Shown here piece after piece: positions 8,818-17,419 of a stretch of 64,000 nucleotides of DNA. The notes under the pieces were generated by a model. It had not been told where the DNA came from and did no database searches. It saw only the letters and a program-made list of their open reading frames with translations. The translations under genes were made by a program, and so were the position numbers. Each line of letters begins with the position of its first letter. Positions within the stretch are counted from its first letter, which is position 1. This DNA is from Azoarcus sp031546845 (GTDB lineage Bacteria; Pseudomonadota; Gammaproteobacteria; Burkholderiales; Rhodocyclaceae): positions 1 through 64,000 of the forward strand of contig JAVBJT010000018.1 in the NCBI GenBank assembly GCA_031546845.1, read 5' to 3'.

Positions 8818-10224
8818 ATGATCGACGTTCTGATCATTGGCGGCGGCAATGCGGCACTGTGCGCCGCGCTGATGGCGCGCGAGGCCGGGGCTTCGGTATT
8901 GCTGCTGGAATCCGCTCCACGCGCCTGGCGCGGCGGCAATTCGGCGCACACCCGCAATCTGCGCTGCATGCACGATGCACCGCAGGATGTACTGACCGAT
9001 GCTTACCCGGAAGAAGAATACTGGCAGGATCTGCTCAAGGTCACCGGTGGGCTGACCAACGAGCACCTTGCGCGGCTGGTGATTCGCGCCTCGGCCACCT
9101 GTCGGCCCTGGATGCGCCAACACGGCGTGCGCTTTCAGCCGCCGCTATCCGGCGCGCTGCACGTGGCGCGTACCAATGCCTTTTTCATGGGCGGCGGCAA
9201 GGCTCTGGTCAATGCCTACTACCACAGCGCCGAAAAGCAAGGCGTGCAGATCCGCTACGAATCCCCAGTGGACTCCATCGAGCTGGCCAACGGACGCTTC
9301 GTTGCCGCACACTGCCAGGGCGAACGCATCACAGCACGCAGTTGTGTGCTGGCCGCCGGCGGCTTCGAATCCAACCGTGCATGGCTGCGCGAGGCATGGG
9401 GGCAGAACGAGCGTGGCGAGTGGCCAGCGGACAATTTCCTCATCCGCGGCACCCGCTTCAATCAGGGAACGCTGCTCAAGTACATGCTCGATGCGGGTGC
9501 CGATGTGATCGGCGAACCTTCCCAATCGCATTGTGTGGCGATCGATGCGCGCGCTCCGCTTTACGACGGTGGCATTTGTACGCGTATCGACTGCGTATCG
9601 CTGGGCGTCGTGCTCAACCGCGACGCACAGCGCTTTTATGATGAGGGCGAGGATTTCTGGCCCAAGCGCTACGCTATCTGGGGCCGCCTGGTTGCCCAGC
9701 AGCCGGGGCAGATCGGCTATTCCATCATCGACGCCAAGGCGGTAGGGCGTTTCATGCCGCCCGTTTTCCCCGGCACACGCGCCGACACCCTGCCCGAACT
9801 GGCGCGCAAGCTGGGCCTGCCGGAAGCCGAGTTCGTGCGGACCATCACGGACTACAACACCGCCTGCCGGGTCGGCACCTTCGACCACACCCAACTCGAC
9901 GACTGCCATACCGAAGGACTGACTCCGCCCAAGACCCACTGGGCAAACCCCATCGATACCGCCCCCTTCTTCGGTTACCCGCTACGGCCCGGCATCACCT
10001 TCACCTACCTCGGATTGCGCACCGACGAAACCGCCGCCGTGCACTTCGGCGGCCAACCCAGCCCGAACCTGTTCGTGGCTGGCGAAATGATGGCCGGCAA
10101 CGTACTCGGCAAGGGGTATACGGCAGGCGTGGGCATGTCCATCGGCACCGCCTTCGGGCGCATTGCCGGCACGCAGGCCGCACGGGCCGCCAAGCAATCT
10201 GGAGCGCATCGTGAAGCAGCTTGA
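8818..10224 (+). CDS. tcuA: FAD-dependent dehydrogenase, TcuA-like
   Basis: Flavoprotein of the fumarate-reductase/succinate-dehydrogenase-like family, 468 residues, close in length to tricarballylate dehydrogenase TcuA, which oxidises tricarballylate to cis-aconitate. The N-terminal dinucleotide-binding motif IIGGGNAALCAALMAREAG binds FAD; a C-terminal FAD motif with GEMMAGNVLGKGYTAG is also seen. The next gene encodes the TcuB-like iron-sulfur membrane protein that would reoxidise the flavin, and the two reading frames overlap by 14 bases. A TcuC-type MFS transporter is missing and a LIV-type ABC importer follows instead, so the true substrate may differ from tricarballylate. Confidence 0.82.
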   Translation: MIDVLIIGGGNAALCAALMAREAGASVLLLESAPRAWRGGNSAHTRNLRCMHDAPQDVLTDAYPEEEYWQDLLKVTGGLTNEHLARLVIRASATCRPWMRQHGVRFQPPLSGALHVARTNAFFMGGGKALVNAYYHSAEKQGVQIRYESPVDSIELANGRFVAAHCQGERITARSCVLAAGGFESNRAWLREAWGQNERGEWPADNFLIRGTRFNQGTLLKYMLDAGADVIGEPSQSHCVAIDARAPLYDGGICTRIDCVSLGVVLNRDAQRFYDEGEDFWPKRYAIWGRLVAQQPGQIGYSIIDAKAVGRFMPPVFPGTRADTLPELARKLGLPEAEFVRTITDYNTACRVGTFDHTQLDDCHTEGLTPPKTHWANPIDTAPFFGYPLRPGITFTYLGLRTDETAAVHFGGQPSPNLFVAGEMMAGNVLGKGYTAGVGMSIGTAFGRIAGTQAARAAKQSGAHREAA

Positions 10225-11377
10225 GGCGCTCGTTCAACAAGCCAGCAACTTGGTTAACGCACCAGTCACCACCTGTGAGGCTGAAGTGGCTCGCCAAATG
10301 CAAATCTGTAACGCCTGCCGTTACTGCGAAGGCTTTTGCGCAGTGTTCCCCGCAATGACACGGCGGCTTGAGTTCCCGCAAGCCGACATCCACTACCTCG
10401 CCAACCTCTGCCACAACTGCGGCGCTTGTTTTCATGCCTGCCAGTACGCACCGCCGCATGAATTCGCCATCAATGTGCCGCGCGCCATGGCCGCCGTGCG
10501 CGGGCAAACCTATACCGACTATGCTTGGCCACGCGCATTCGGCGCGCTCTACCGCCGCAACGGCCTCACCATGGCGCTGGCGCTGTTTATCGCGCTGGCA
10601 TTGTTTCTCGCACTGGCCGCCGGGCGTGCTGGCGGGCTGTGGCATGCGCCGCTGGCGGGCAATTTCTACGCTGTCTTCCCGCACGACACACTGGCGGTGA
10701 TGTTCGGCGCCGTATTCTGTTTCGCCGTGATTGCCCTGGGTTTGGGGGCCGCGCGCTTTTGGCGCGCGGTCAGCCCCGGCGCAGTGACGGGAGAGTCGGC
10801 CCTGCCCGCCATGGGCGGAGCCGCTCGCGATGCGCTGAGTCTGCATTATCTCGACGGCGGCCATGGCGAAGGCTGCAACAACGCCGACGACACTTACACC
10901 TTGTGGCGCCGCTACTTCCACCACTGCACCTTCTACGGTTTCGCGCTGTGCTTTGCCGCCACCTCGGTGGCCACGCTCTACCACTTTCTGCTCGATTGGC
11001 ATGCCCCTTATGCGCTGACCAGCTTGCCGGTGCTGCTCGGCACCGCGGGCGGCGTCAGTCTGATCGTCGGCACAACGGGCCTGTTGTGGCTCAACCTGAC
11101 GCGCGACACACGCACCATCGAACTGTCGCAGCGGCCCATGGACCGCGGTTTCATCGCCTTGCTGTGGCTGTCCGCCGTCAGTGGGCTGGTTTTGCTGGCC
11201 GGGCGCGACAGCGCGGCGATGGCGTTGCTGCTGGCGCTGCACCTGGGTGCGGTCATGGCGCTGTTCGTCACCTTGCCCTATGGCAAGTTCGCGCACGCGG
11301 TCTACCGTTGCGCGGCGCTACTCAAATGGAATATAGAGAGACGCCGGCCGAACAAGCTGACGCTGAGGGAGGATTGA
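10211..11377 (+). CDS. tcuB: TcuB-like iron-sulfur/haem membrane electron carrier
   Basis: Electron-transfer partner of the preceding flavoprotein, passing electrons from reduced FAD into the membrane quinone pool; 388 residues from a GTG at 10211 that overlaps the end of tcuA. Two ferredoxin-like cysteine clusters (CNACRYCEGFC and CHNCGACFHACQ) lie in the first 100 residues, followed by a C-terminal part with about six membrane helices carrying several histidines suited to haem binding (HHCTFYGF, YHFLLDWH). This matches the TcuB/CitB layout. The start was taken as GTG because upstream residues are Arg/Pro-rich and lie wholly inside tcuA. The link to TcuA is strong by context. Confidence 0.83.
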   Translation: MKQLEALVQQASNLVNAPVTTCEAEVARQMQICNACRYCEGFCAVFPAMTRRLEFPQADIHYLANLCHNCGACFHACQYAPPHEFAINVPRAMAAVRGQTYTDYAWPRAFGALYRRNGLTMALALFIALALFLALAAGRAGGLWHAPLAGNFYAVFPHDTLAVMFGAVFCFAVIALGLGAARFWRAVSPGAVTGESALPAMGGAARDALSLHYLDGGHGEGCNNADDTYTLWRRYFHHCTFYGFALCFAATSVATLYHFLLDWHAPYALTSLPVLLGTAGGVSLIVGTTGLLWLNLTRDTRTIELSQRPMDRGFIALLWLSAVSGLVLLAGRDSAAMALLLALHLGAVMALFVTLPYGKFAHAVYRCAALLKWNIERRRPNKLTLRED

Positions 11378-11398
11378 TCCACATCGTCCGGACGACAT

Positions 11399-11415
11399 TA
11401 CCGGCCTGGCCGGTA
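11399..11415. repeat. Small perfect inverted repeat after tcuB
   Basis: TACCGGCC and its complement GGCCGGTA flank one base, 22 bases after the tcuB stop. There is no T tract, so it is not a classical terminator; it may slow transcription or protect the mRNA end inside the cluster. Confidence 0.4.
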
Positions 11416-11500
11416 TAGGAAAGACAGCGGGCCGGTGCGGCCGCTTCGCCCGCCTCCGATCAGATCGGTGCGGAAACGAACCACAACCAAGGGAATACCA

Positions 11501-11923
11501 ATGCTTCACCCCAAAGCATTCGAGGATACGCCGCTCGAAGCCTCGCTGTGCGAGCGCTTCGAACACGCGTTGTGCAGCCCGGCCGCCACGGCCGCCTGCC
11601 TGGTTCGGCGCGGCCGCACTTTTAGCGCCGACTGGGCGGTATGGATCGGTGCCGTGCCGATGCTGCTGCGCGTGCGTGAAGGTCGCCTGGAAAACGTCCA
11701 GCGCGGCCTGCCGCTGCTGTGCTCGACGGCTTTGTCCATTCACGGTTCGCCCGCGGCCTGGTCGGCGTTGTGGGAAGAAATTCCGCAAGCCGGTTGGCAT
11801 GACCTCTTTGCCTTGAGCAAGCGTGGCGAGATGCGCTTTGAAGGAAACATGCAGCTGTTTCTTGCGCACTTGCAATTCATAAAGGATATTCTGTCCCTTC
11901 CGCGCCAAGGGAGCCTCGCATGA
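11501..11923 (+). CDS. SCP2-like small protein, function unknown
   Basis: A 140-residue soluble protein with no signal peptide. Its C-terminal half (ALSIHGSPAAWSALWEEIP through LSKRGEMRFEGN) resembles SCP2/sterol-carrier-like domains, which form a hydrophobic pocket for acyl or lipid ligands; this is pattern recognition and not certain. The ATG at 11501 is preceded by a weak GGGAA element. The stop codon overlaps the ATG of the alpha/beta hydrolase by four bases (ATGA), so translation is probably coupled. In the cluster it may bind a hydrophobic or CoA-linked intermediate, but this is inference. Confidence 0.6.
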   Translation: MLHPKAFEDTPLEASLCERFEHALCSPAATAACLVRRGRTFSADWAVWIGAVPMLLRVREGRLENVQRGLPLLCSTALSIHGSPAAWSALWEEIPQAGWHDLFALSKRGEMRFEGNMQLFLAHLQFIKDILSLPRQGSLA

Positions 11924-12771
11924 GCACCATCCCTTTCGAACCGATCATCGGGCGCTACCTGAGCATCGACATCGGCGGCGACAACTGCCGTGTCTACATC
12001 GAGGAAGCCGGCAGCGGCATTCCACTGGTCTGCCTGCACACCGCCGGGGCCGATTCGCGCCAGTTCCGCCACCTGATGTGCGACGAGGCCGTCACCCGGA
12101 ACTACCGCGTTATCGCCTTCGACATGCCCTGGCATGGCAAATCCTATCCGCCCGCCGGCTGGCAGGAGCGGGAGTACCAATTGAGCACCGCCAGCTACGT
12201 GCAGATCATCCGCTCGGTATGCGCCGCGCTGCGGCTGGAAAAACCGGTGGTGATGGGCTGCTCGATCGGCGGGCGCATCGTGCTGGAACTGGCGAATCGG
12301 CACGGCGCCGAATTCCGCGCCCTGATCGGGCTGGAAGCCGCCGATTATCAGCAGCCTTGGTACGACACATCTTGGCTGCATCGGGGCGACGTGCATGGCG
12401 GCGAGGTATGCGCCGCGCTGGTTTCCGGCCTGGTGGCGCCGCAAAGCCCGGACGTGCACCGCTACGAAACGCTGTGGCAGTACATGCAGGGCGGGCCTGG
12501 CGTGTTCCGTGGCGATCTGTATTTCTACCGTGTCGATGCCGATCTGCGCGGCAAGCTCGGCAACATCGACACCACGCGCACACCGCTGTATCTGCTCACC
12601 GGTGAATACGACTTTTCCTGCACGCAGGAAGACACCCACCGCACCGCCGCCGCGATTCCCGGCGCCAAGGTGGTGGATATGCAGGAAGTCGGCCATTTTC
12701 CGATGAGCGAGAACCCGGCGCGCTTCCGTCAATATATTCTGCCGGTGCTCGACGAGATCGCGGCGCGGTAA
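11920..12771 (+). CDS. Alpha/beta-fold hydrolase
   Basis: Predicted ester or C-C bond hydrolase of 283 residues. The nucleophile elbow GCSIGGR near residue 111 holds the catalytic serine; the acid is probably in TGEYDFSC near residue 230, and the base histidine is in EVGHFPMSE near residue 255. An oxyanion-hole HTAG motif occurs near residue 40 (LVCLHTAGADSRQ). It is translationally coupled to the SCP2-like gene and lies directly upstream of the ABC importer genes. It may open a lactone, ester or carbon-carbon bond of the imported compound; the substrate cannot be deduced. Confidence 0.83.
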   Translation: MSTIPFEPIIGRYLSIDIGGDNCRVYIEEAGSGIPLVCLHTAGADSRQFRHLMCDEAVTRNYRVIAFDMPWHGKSYPPAGWQEREYQLSTASYVQIIRSVCAALRLEKPVVMGCSIGGRIVLELANRHGAEFRALIGLEAADYQQPWYDTSWLHRGDVHGGEVCAALVSGLVAPQSPDVHRYETLWQYMQGGPGVFRGDLYFYRVDADLRGKLGNIDTTRTPLYLLTGEYDFSCTQEDTHRTAAAIPGAKVVDMQEVGHFPMSENPARFRQYILPVLDEIAAR

Positions 12772-12850
12772 TCGGCCAGTCGATCTTCAATCTCTCTCGC
12801 GGCGCTACAGCGAGCACCCGCAGTGTGCAGTTTCTAAGGAGGAAAGCAGC

Positions 12851-14023
12851 ATGAAACAAAAAGTATTAGCTGTGATGGCAGGTGTGGGTGTGGCATTGGG
12901 CGCTGCGGCGCATGCTCAGGCCCAGGAGACTTTGAAGATTGGCGCCGTGGTCACGCTATCCGGCGCGGGCGCGGCTTGGGGGCAGGCGCTGCTGTATGGC
13001 GCGGAACTGGCGGCCGACGACATCAACGCCAAGGGCGGTCTGGAAGTCGGCGGCAAGAAGTACCAGGTCAAGGTTATTCCGTATGACGACAAATATCTCG
13101 CCAACGAGGCGGTGACGGCAGCCAACCGGCTGGTGTCGGACGATCAGGTCAAATACATCATCGGCCCGGTTGGGGCCGCACCCGCGCTGGCGATTCAACC
13201 GGTGACGGAGCGCAACAAGGTCATCATGATGACGTTGGGCTTCTCGCCGAAGATTCTCGGCGCCGACAAGCCCTATTCCTTCCGCCCGGTGCTGACCACC
13301 GAAGAAACCTCGCAGCCGCAGATCGCCTGGCTGGTGAAGACGCGCCAGATCAAGAAAGTCGGCGCGCTGTTCCCCAACGACGAAACCGGCCAGCAAGTCG
13401 CCAAGGATCTGGAAAAAGCCTATGGCGCCGCCGGCGCGCAACTGGCCGCGAAGGAGTTCTTCGAGCGCCAGCGCGTCGACATGATGCCGCTACTCACCCG
13501 CATCATGGCCGCCGGGGTCGATGCCATTGAGCTGGACGGCAACTCGCCGGCCACCGCCGGGTTGATCGTCAAACAAGCGCGCGAGCTGGGCTTCAAGGGC
13601 CTGATCGTACGCAGCGGCGGACCGGCCACGCCGGAAATCGTCGCCGTGGCGGGCAAGGAAGCGTGCGAAGGGATGATGGTGAATACGCCCATCGACCCGG
13701 CCAACGCCGATGTCAAAGCCTATGCCGACCGTATCCAGAGCAAGTACGGCAAGCGCATGAACGGCTTCAGCCCGAACTTCTACGATGGCACCCACATGTT
13801 GTTCCAGGCCATGCAGCAGGCCGGCACCGTGACCGATACCGACAAGGTTCGCGCCGCGCTCGAAAACGGCAAGGATTACAAGGGCATTCTCGGCACCCTG
13901 AACTGGGCTGGCAGCGCCGTTTATGGCGCCAATCACCAGATCGACGCGCCGTTCTACATCGCCGAAGTACAGAACGGGCAGGAAGTGATCCGCGCCCGCT
14001 GTACGACGGTGGCTTGCCAATAA
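12851..14023 (+). CDS. LIV-type ABC transporter substrate-binding protein
   Basis: Periplasmic binding protein of the branched-chain-amino-acid/amide importer class, 390 residues. A strong Shine-Dalgarno AAGGAGG ends eight bases before the ATG, and the protein starts with a clear signal peptide ending AHAQAQ. The mature sequence begins with LKIGAVVTLSGAGAAWGQ and shows the type I periplasmic-binding fold with GPVGAAPALAIQPV and ELDGNSPATAG. The good ribosome binding site suggests high expression, usual for binding proteins. This class also imports aromatic and dicarboxylic acids, so the name does not fix the ligand. Membrane and ATPase genes follow in order. Confidence 0.9.
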   Translation: MKQKVLAVMAGVGVALGAAAHAQAQETLKIGAVVTLSGAGAAWGQALLYGAELAADDINAKGGLEVGGKKYQVKVIPYDDKYLANEAVTAANRLVSDDQVKYIIGPVGAAPALAIQPVTERNKVIMMTLGFSPKILGADKPYSFRPVLTTEETSQPQIAWLVKTRQIKKVGALFPNDETGQQVAKDLEKAYGAAGAQLAAKEFFERQRVDMMPLLTRIMAAGVDAIELDGNSPATAGLIVKQARELGFKGLIVRSGGPATPEIVAVAGKEACEGMMVNTPIDPANADVKAYADRIQSKYGKRMNGFSPNFYDGTHMLFQAMQQAGTVTDTDKVRAALENGKDYKGILGTLNWAGSAVYGANHQIDAPFYIAEVQNGQEVIRARCTTVACQ

Positions 14024-14044
14024 ACAGCACATGGTCCCGCACCG

Positions 14045-14914
14045 ATGAATACGTTTTCGGTTATCGCGCAGGTGCTAAGCAACGGCATCATCATCGGCTT
14101 GCTGTATCTGCTGATGGCGGTGGGCTTCACGCTGGTGTTTGGCGTCATGCGCGTGGTGAACTTCGCTCACAGCGAGTTCTACATGTTCGGGGCCTTTGCC
14201 GGTTACGTGCTGGTTTCGTACTGGCAGGTACCCTTTCTGTTGGCCGTCTGCATCACCTTCGTGCTGGCGGTCGGGCTGGGCTGGCTGGTCGAATGGCTGG
14301 TGCTCAAGCCGTTCCGCCACAATGAGCTGAACGGCATGATCGCCACCATCGGTCTGGCTATGATTCTGCAAAGCGTGGCCCTGATGATCTTTGGACCGGA
14401 TCCGCAATTCATGCCGCCGGTGGCCGAGGGCAGCGTATCGCTCGGTGGGGCGATACTGCCCATGTCGCGGCTGTACGTGGTCGGCTTCTCGGCCGCCGTG
14501 CTGGTACTGCTGTATGTGTTCCTGACCTGGACACGGTATGGGCGCGCGCTGCGCGCCGTGGTGCAAGACATGGAGATCGCCGGCGCACAAGGTATCCGTG
14601 CGCGTCTGATGTACCCGCTCGGGTTCGGCATCGGCGTGGGGCTGGCCTCGGTAGCCGGCGCGCTGATGGCGCCGCTCTTTTCGGTATCGCCCTTCATCGG
14701 CGCCACACCGATGCTCAAAGCCTTCATCGTGGTGATCCTGGGCGGTCTGGGCAGCATTCCCGGCGCCGCGTTGGCAAGCCTGCTACTGGGCATCACGGAG
14801 AGCTTCGGCAGCACCTTCCTGGGCAGCAGTCTGTCCGAAATCCTGATTTTCGCGCTGGTGATGCTGGTCCTGGTGATCCGGCCGACCGGTTTGCTAGGTC
14901 GCGCGGAGGGCTGA
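14045..14914 (+). CDS. livH: LIV-type ABC transporter permease (LivH)
   Basis: First membrane subunit of the importer, 289 residues and about eight hydrophobic helices. The segment LLMAVGFTLVFGVMRVVNFAHSEFYM is the hallmark of LivH, and the C-terminal IVVILGGLGSIPGAALASLLLG carries the EAA-like loop contacting the ATPases. It begins 21 bases after the binding-protein stop codon and is followed after one base by livM. With livM it forms the inner-membrane channel. Confidence 0.93.
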   Translation: MNTFSVIAQVLSNGIIIGLLYLLMAVGFTLVFGVMRVVNFAHSEFYMFGAFAGYVLVSYWQVPFLLAVCITFVLAVGLGWLVEWLVLKPFRHNELNGMIATIGLAMILQSVALMIFGPDPQFMPPVAEGSVSLGGAILPMSRLYVVGFSAAVLVLLYVFLTWTRYGRALRAVVQDMEIAGAQGIRARLMYPLGFGIGVGLASVAGALMAPLFSVSPFIGATPMLKAFIVVILGGLGSIPGAALASLLLGITESFGSTFLGSSLSEILIFALVMLVLVIRPTGLLGRAEG

Positions 14915-14915
14915 C

Positions 14916-15902
14916 ATGCAGGACAACTCCATACAACTGAAAGCCCTGGCCGCCGCCGGGCGGCACCATACCATCGGCGCCCGCGAACTGGGCGTGGGCG
15001 CCGCACTGCTCGCGCTGATCGCCGCGCCCTGGGTCTGGGGGCAGGATTTCTACTTTCACCTGGCGATCATGGTGTGCATCAACATCGTCATCGTCAGCGG
15101 CCTATCCATTCTCCTGCGCGGCGGGCAGGTGTCGCTGTGCCACGGCGCCTTCGCCGCCCTGGGCGCTTACGCTTCAGCGCTGCTGGTCATGGAGCTGAAG
15201 CTGCCGTTCGCATTCGGCGCGGCCGCTGCCATGCTGCTGGCCGCCGCCGTCGCCATGCTGCTGGGCAGCATCATCCTGCGACTTAAAGGGGTGTATTTCG
15301 TCCTCATCACCTTTGCCTTCGGCGAACTGGTACGGCTCGGACTGCTTGAGTGGGAAAGCCTGACCCACGGCGCCAATGGCCTGACCGGCGTACCGCCGGC
15401 CTCTGTGCTCGGTTATGTTTTCGACACTAAATCGTCCTTCTACGGCTTGGCCGTGGTGATGGCGGTGTTGGTGGTGATGTGGCTGTGGCGGCTTTTTACC
15501 GCGCCGGCCGGACATACCGTCGACGCGGTGGGCGAGAACCCGGCGCTGGCCGAAGCCAGCGGGTTGAGCGTGCAGAAAACGCACCTTTTCGCCTTCGTCG
15601 TCGCCAGCGCGCTGGCTGGTCTGGGCGGTGCGCTGACGGTGCATTACGTCGGCTACGTATCGCCGGAATCCTTCACCTTCAATGCCTCGGTGGCAGCCAT
15701 CATCATGCTGGTGGTCGGCGGCCGTGGCTACATCCTCGGCCCGGTGGTCGGTGCGCTGGTGATGACGCCGCTACCCGAATTGTTCCGCGGCGCGGTGGAA
15801 AGCCAGAACATCTTTTACGGCTGCGCCGTGATCCTGATGCTGCGCTTTCTGCCGGACGGCCTGGCGAGCGTTCTCAACCGCCGCCGCAAGGAGGGTGCGT
15901 AA
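14916..15902 (+). CDS. livM: LIV-type ABC transporter permease (LivM)
   Basis: Second membrane subunit of the importer, 328 residues with about nine to ten hydrophobic segments. Conserved LivM features include LSILLRGGQVSLCHGAFAALGAY and the loop GENPALAEASGLSV before the final helices. It starts two bases after livH and its stop codon overlaps the ATG of the livG-type ATPase by one base (TAATG), showing tight coupling. It pairs with LivH in the inner membrane. Confidence 0.93.
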   Translation: MQDNSIQLKALAAAGRHHTIGARELGVGAALLALIAAPWVWGQDFYFHLAIMVCINIVIVSGLSILLRGGQVSLCHGAFAALGAYASALLVMELKLPFAFGAAAAMLLAAAVAMLLGSIILRLKGVYFVLITFAFGELVRLGLLEWESLTHGANGLTGVPPASVLGYVFDTKSSFYGLAVVMAVLVVMWLWRLFTAPAGHTVDAVGENPALAEASGLSVQKTHLFAFVVASALAGLGGALTVHYVGYVSPESFTFNASVAAIIMLVVGGRGYILGPVVGALVMTPLPELFRGAVESQNIFYGCAVILMLRFLPDGLASVLNRRRKEGA

Positions 15903-16681
15903 TGACGCGGATTCTCGAAGTCAGCGGCCTGTCGAAGAATTTCGGCGGTCTCAAGGCGGTGCAGGATTTATCCTTCCACGTCACCGAAGGCGAGGCCATC
16001 GGCTTGATCGGCCCCAACGGCGCCGGCAAGAGCACCGCCTTCAACCTTATCAGCGGCACCATCAAGCCCACCTCGGGCAGCGTGCGCCTGCATGAGCGCG
16101 ACATTACCGGTTTCGCCCCCAGCCGCGTGGTCAAGTACGGGTTGGCGCGAACCTTTCAGTCGGCCTCGGTTTATCCGAGCGTGACAGTGGCGGAAAACAT
16201 CTATCGCGGGGCGATTTCCAGCCTGCGCCGGCCCATCTGGCTGGAAATGATCTCCGGCGGTCCGATGCGCGCCGCACTGGCCCGCGTACACAAGGAAATC
16301 GACGACATTCTGGAGCTCACCGGCCTTGGCCCCTACCGCGACAAGCTGGCGGGCGGCCTGCCATACGGGCATCAGAAGAAGCTCGGTGTTGCCATCGGCA
16401 TCGCCACGCGGCCTCAGTTGCTGCTGCTCGACGAACCGGCGGCGGGCTTGAACCCCGAGGAGTGCGCCGAGTTCGGCTCGCTGCTCGATGTGCTGCGCAT
16501 CGAACGCAAGATGTCCCTGTTGCTGGTCGAGCACCACATGGCGCTGGTGATGGGGCTGTGCCACCGCATTGTCGTGCTGGTGCAAGGGAAAAAGATTGCC
16601 GAGGGCACGCCCGAGGACATCGCCGGCAACCCCGCCGTTGTTGAAGCTTATCTGGGAGCGCCCGACTATGCCCACTCTTGA
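15902..16681 (+). CDS. livG: LIV-type ABC transporter ATP-binding protein (LivG)
   Basis: First ATPase of the LIV importer, 259 residues from the ATG at 15902. Walker A GPNGAGKS near residue 38, Q-loop in ARTFQSA, Walker B LLLLDEPAAGLNPEE and a switch histidine in LVEHHMALV are all present. The ABC signature is degenerate (LPYGHQKKLGVA instead of LSGGQ), which is common in LivG proteins. The frame extends far upstream inside livM, but the correct start is fixed by the TAATG overlap. Its end overlaps livF by 14 bases. Confidence 0.93.
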   Translation: MTRILEVSGLSKNFGGLKAVQDLSFHVTEGEAIGLIGPNGAGKSTAFNLISGTIKPTSGSVRLHERDITGFAPSRVVKYGLARTFQSASVYPSVTVAENIYRGAISSLRRPIWLEMISGGPMRAALARVHKEIDDILELTGLGPYRDKLAGGLPYGHQKKLGVAIGIATRPQLLLLDEPAAGLNPEECAEFGSLLDVLRIERKMSLLLVEHHMALVMGLCHRIVVLVQGKKIAEGTPEDIAGNPAVVEAYLGAPDYAHS

Positions 16682-17381
16682 AGCCGACAACATCGTCGTC
16701 CACTACGGGCAGGTCGAAGCCGTGCGCGGCGCCACGTTCCGCGTCGACGAAGGCGAACTGGTCGCGCTGGTCGGCTCCAACGGCGCCGGCAAGAGCACGA
16801 CGTTGAAAGCGCTGATGGGTATCAAGGCGATATCCAAGGGCACCATCGCCTGGAACGGCGAAAGCGTGTCCCATCTGCATTCAGCCAGCCGGGTGGGACG
16901 CGGCATCGCCTTGTCGCCGGAAGGGCGCCGTCTGTTTCCGCGCATGACGGTGCTGGAAAACCTCCAGGTCGGCGCCCACACCGTGCGCTCGGCGGCGATA
17001 CGGCGGCGCACCTTGGAACAGGTGTATGCGCTTTTCCCGCGCGTGGCCGAGCGTGCCAAGCAATTGGCCGGATCGCTATCCGGCGGCGAGCAGCAGATGG
17101 TGGCCATCGGCCGCGCCATGATGGCGCAGCCCAAGCTGCTGTTGCTCGACGAACCCTCGCTCGGGATCGCGCCCAAGATCATTGCCGAGATCGCCGACGC
17201 GATCCAGAAACTGGCCCGCGAAACGGGCATCTCGATCCTGCTCGTCGAACAGAACGCCCGCCTGGCGCTACGCCTGGCCGACCGCGCTTATGTGCTCGAA
17301 CAGGGCGTGGTGGTACGCAGCGGCAGCGGCGCGGAATTGCTCGACGATCCGTCCGTGCAGAAGGCCTACCTGGGTATTTGA
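16668..17381 (+). CDS. livF: LIV-type ABC transporter ATP-binding protein (LivF)
   Basis: Second ATPase of the importer, 237 residues from the ATG at 16668, overlapping the end of livG. Walker A GSNGAGKST, ABC signature LSGGEQQMVAIGRA, Walker B LLLLDEPSLGIAP and the LivF-typical ending VQKAYLGI are seen. The five-gene order binding protein, livH, livM, livG, livF is canonical and complete. The aldehyde dehydrogenase gene begins 38 bases later on the same strand. Confidence 0.94.
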   Translation: MPTLEADNIVVHYGQVEAVRGATFRVDEGELVALVGSNGAGKSTTLKALMGIKAISKGTIAWNGESVSHLHSASRVGRGIALSPEGRRLFPRMTVLENLQVGAHTVRSAAIRRRTLEQVYALFPRVAERAKQLAGSLSGGEQQMVAIGRAMMAQPKLLLLDEPSLGIAPKIIAEIADAIQKLARETGISILLVEQNARLALRLADRAYVLEQGVVVRSGSGAELLDDPSVQKAYLGI

Positions 17382-17419
17382 AGAACACGTGAAGCAAAGC
17401 TGAAAGGATCAACCGAATC

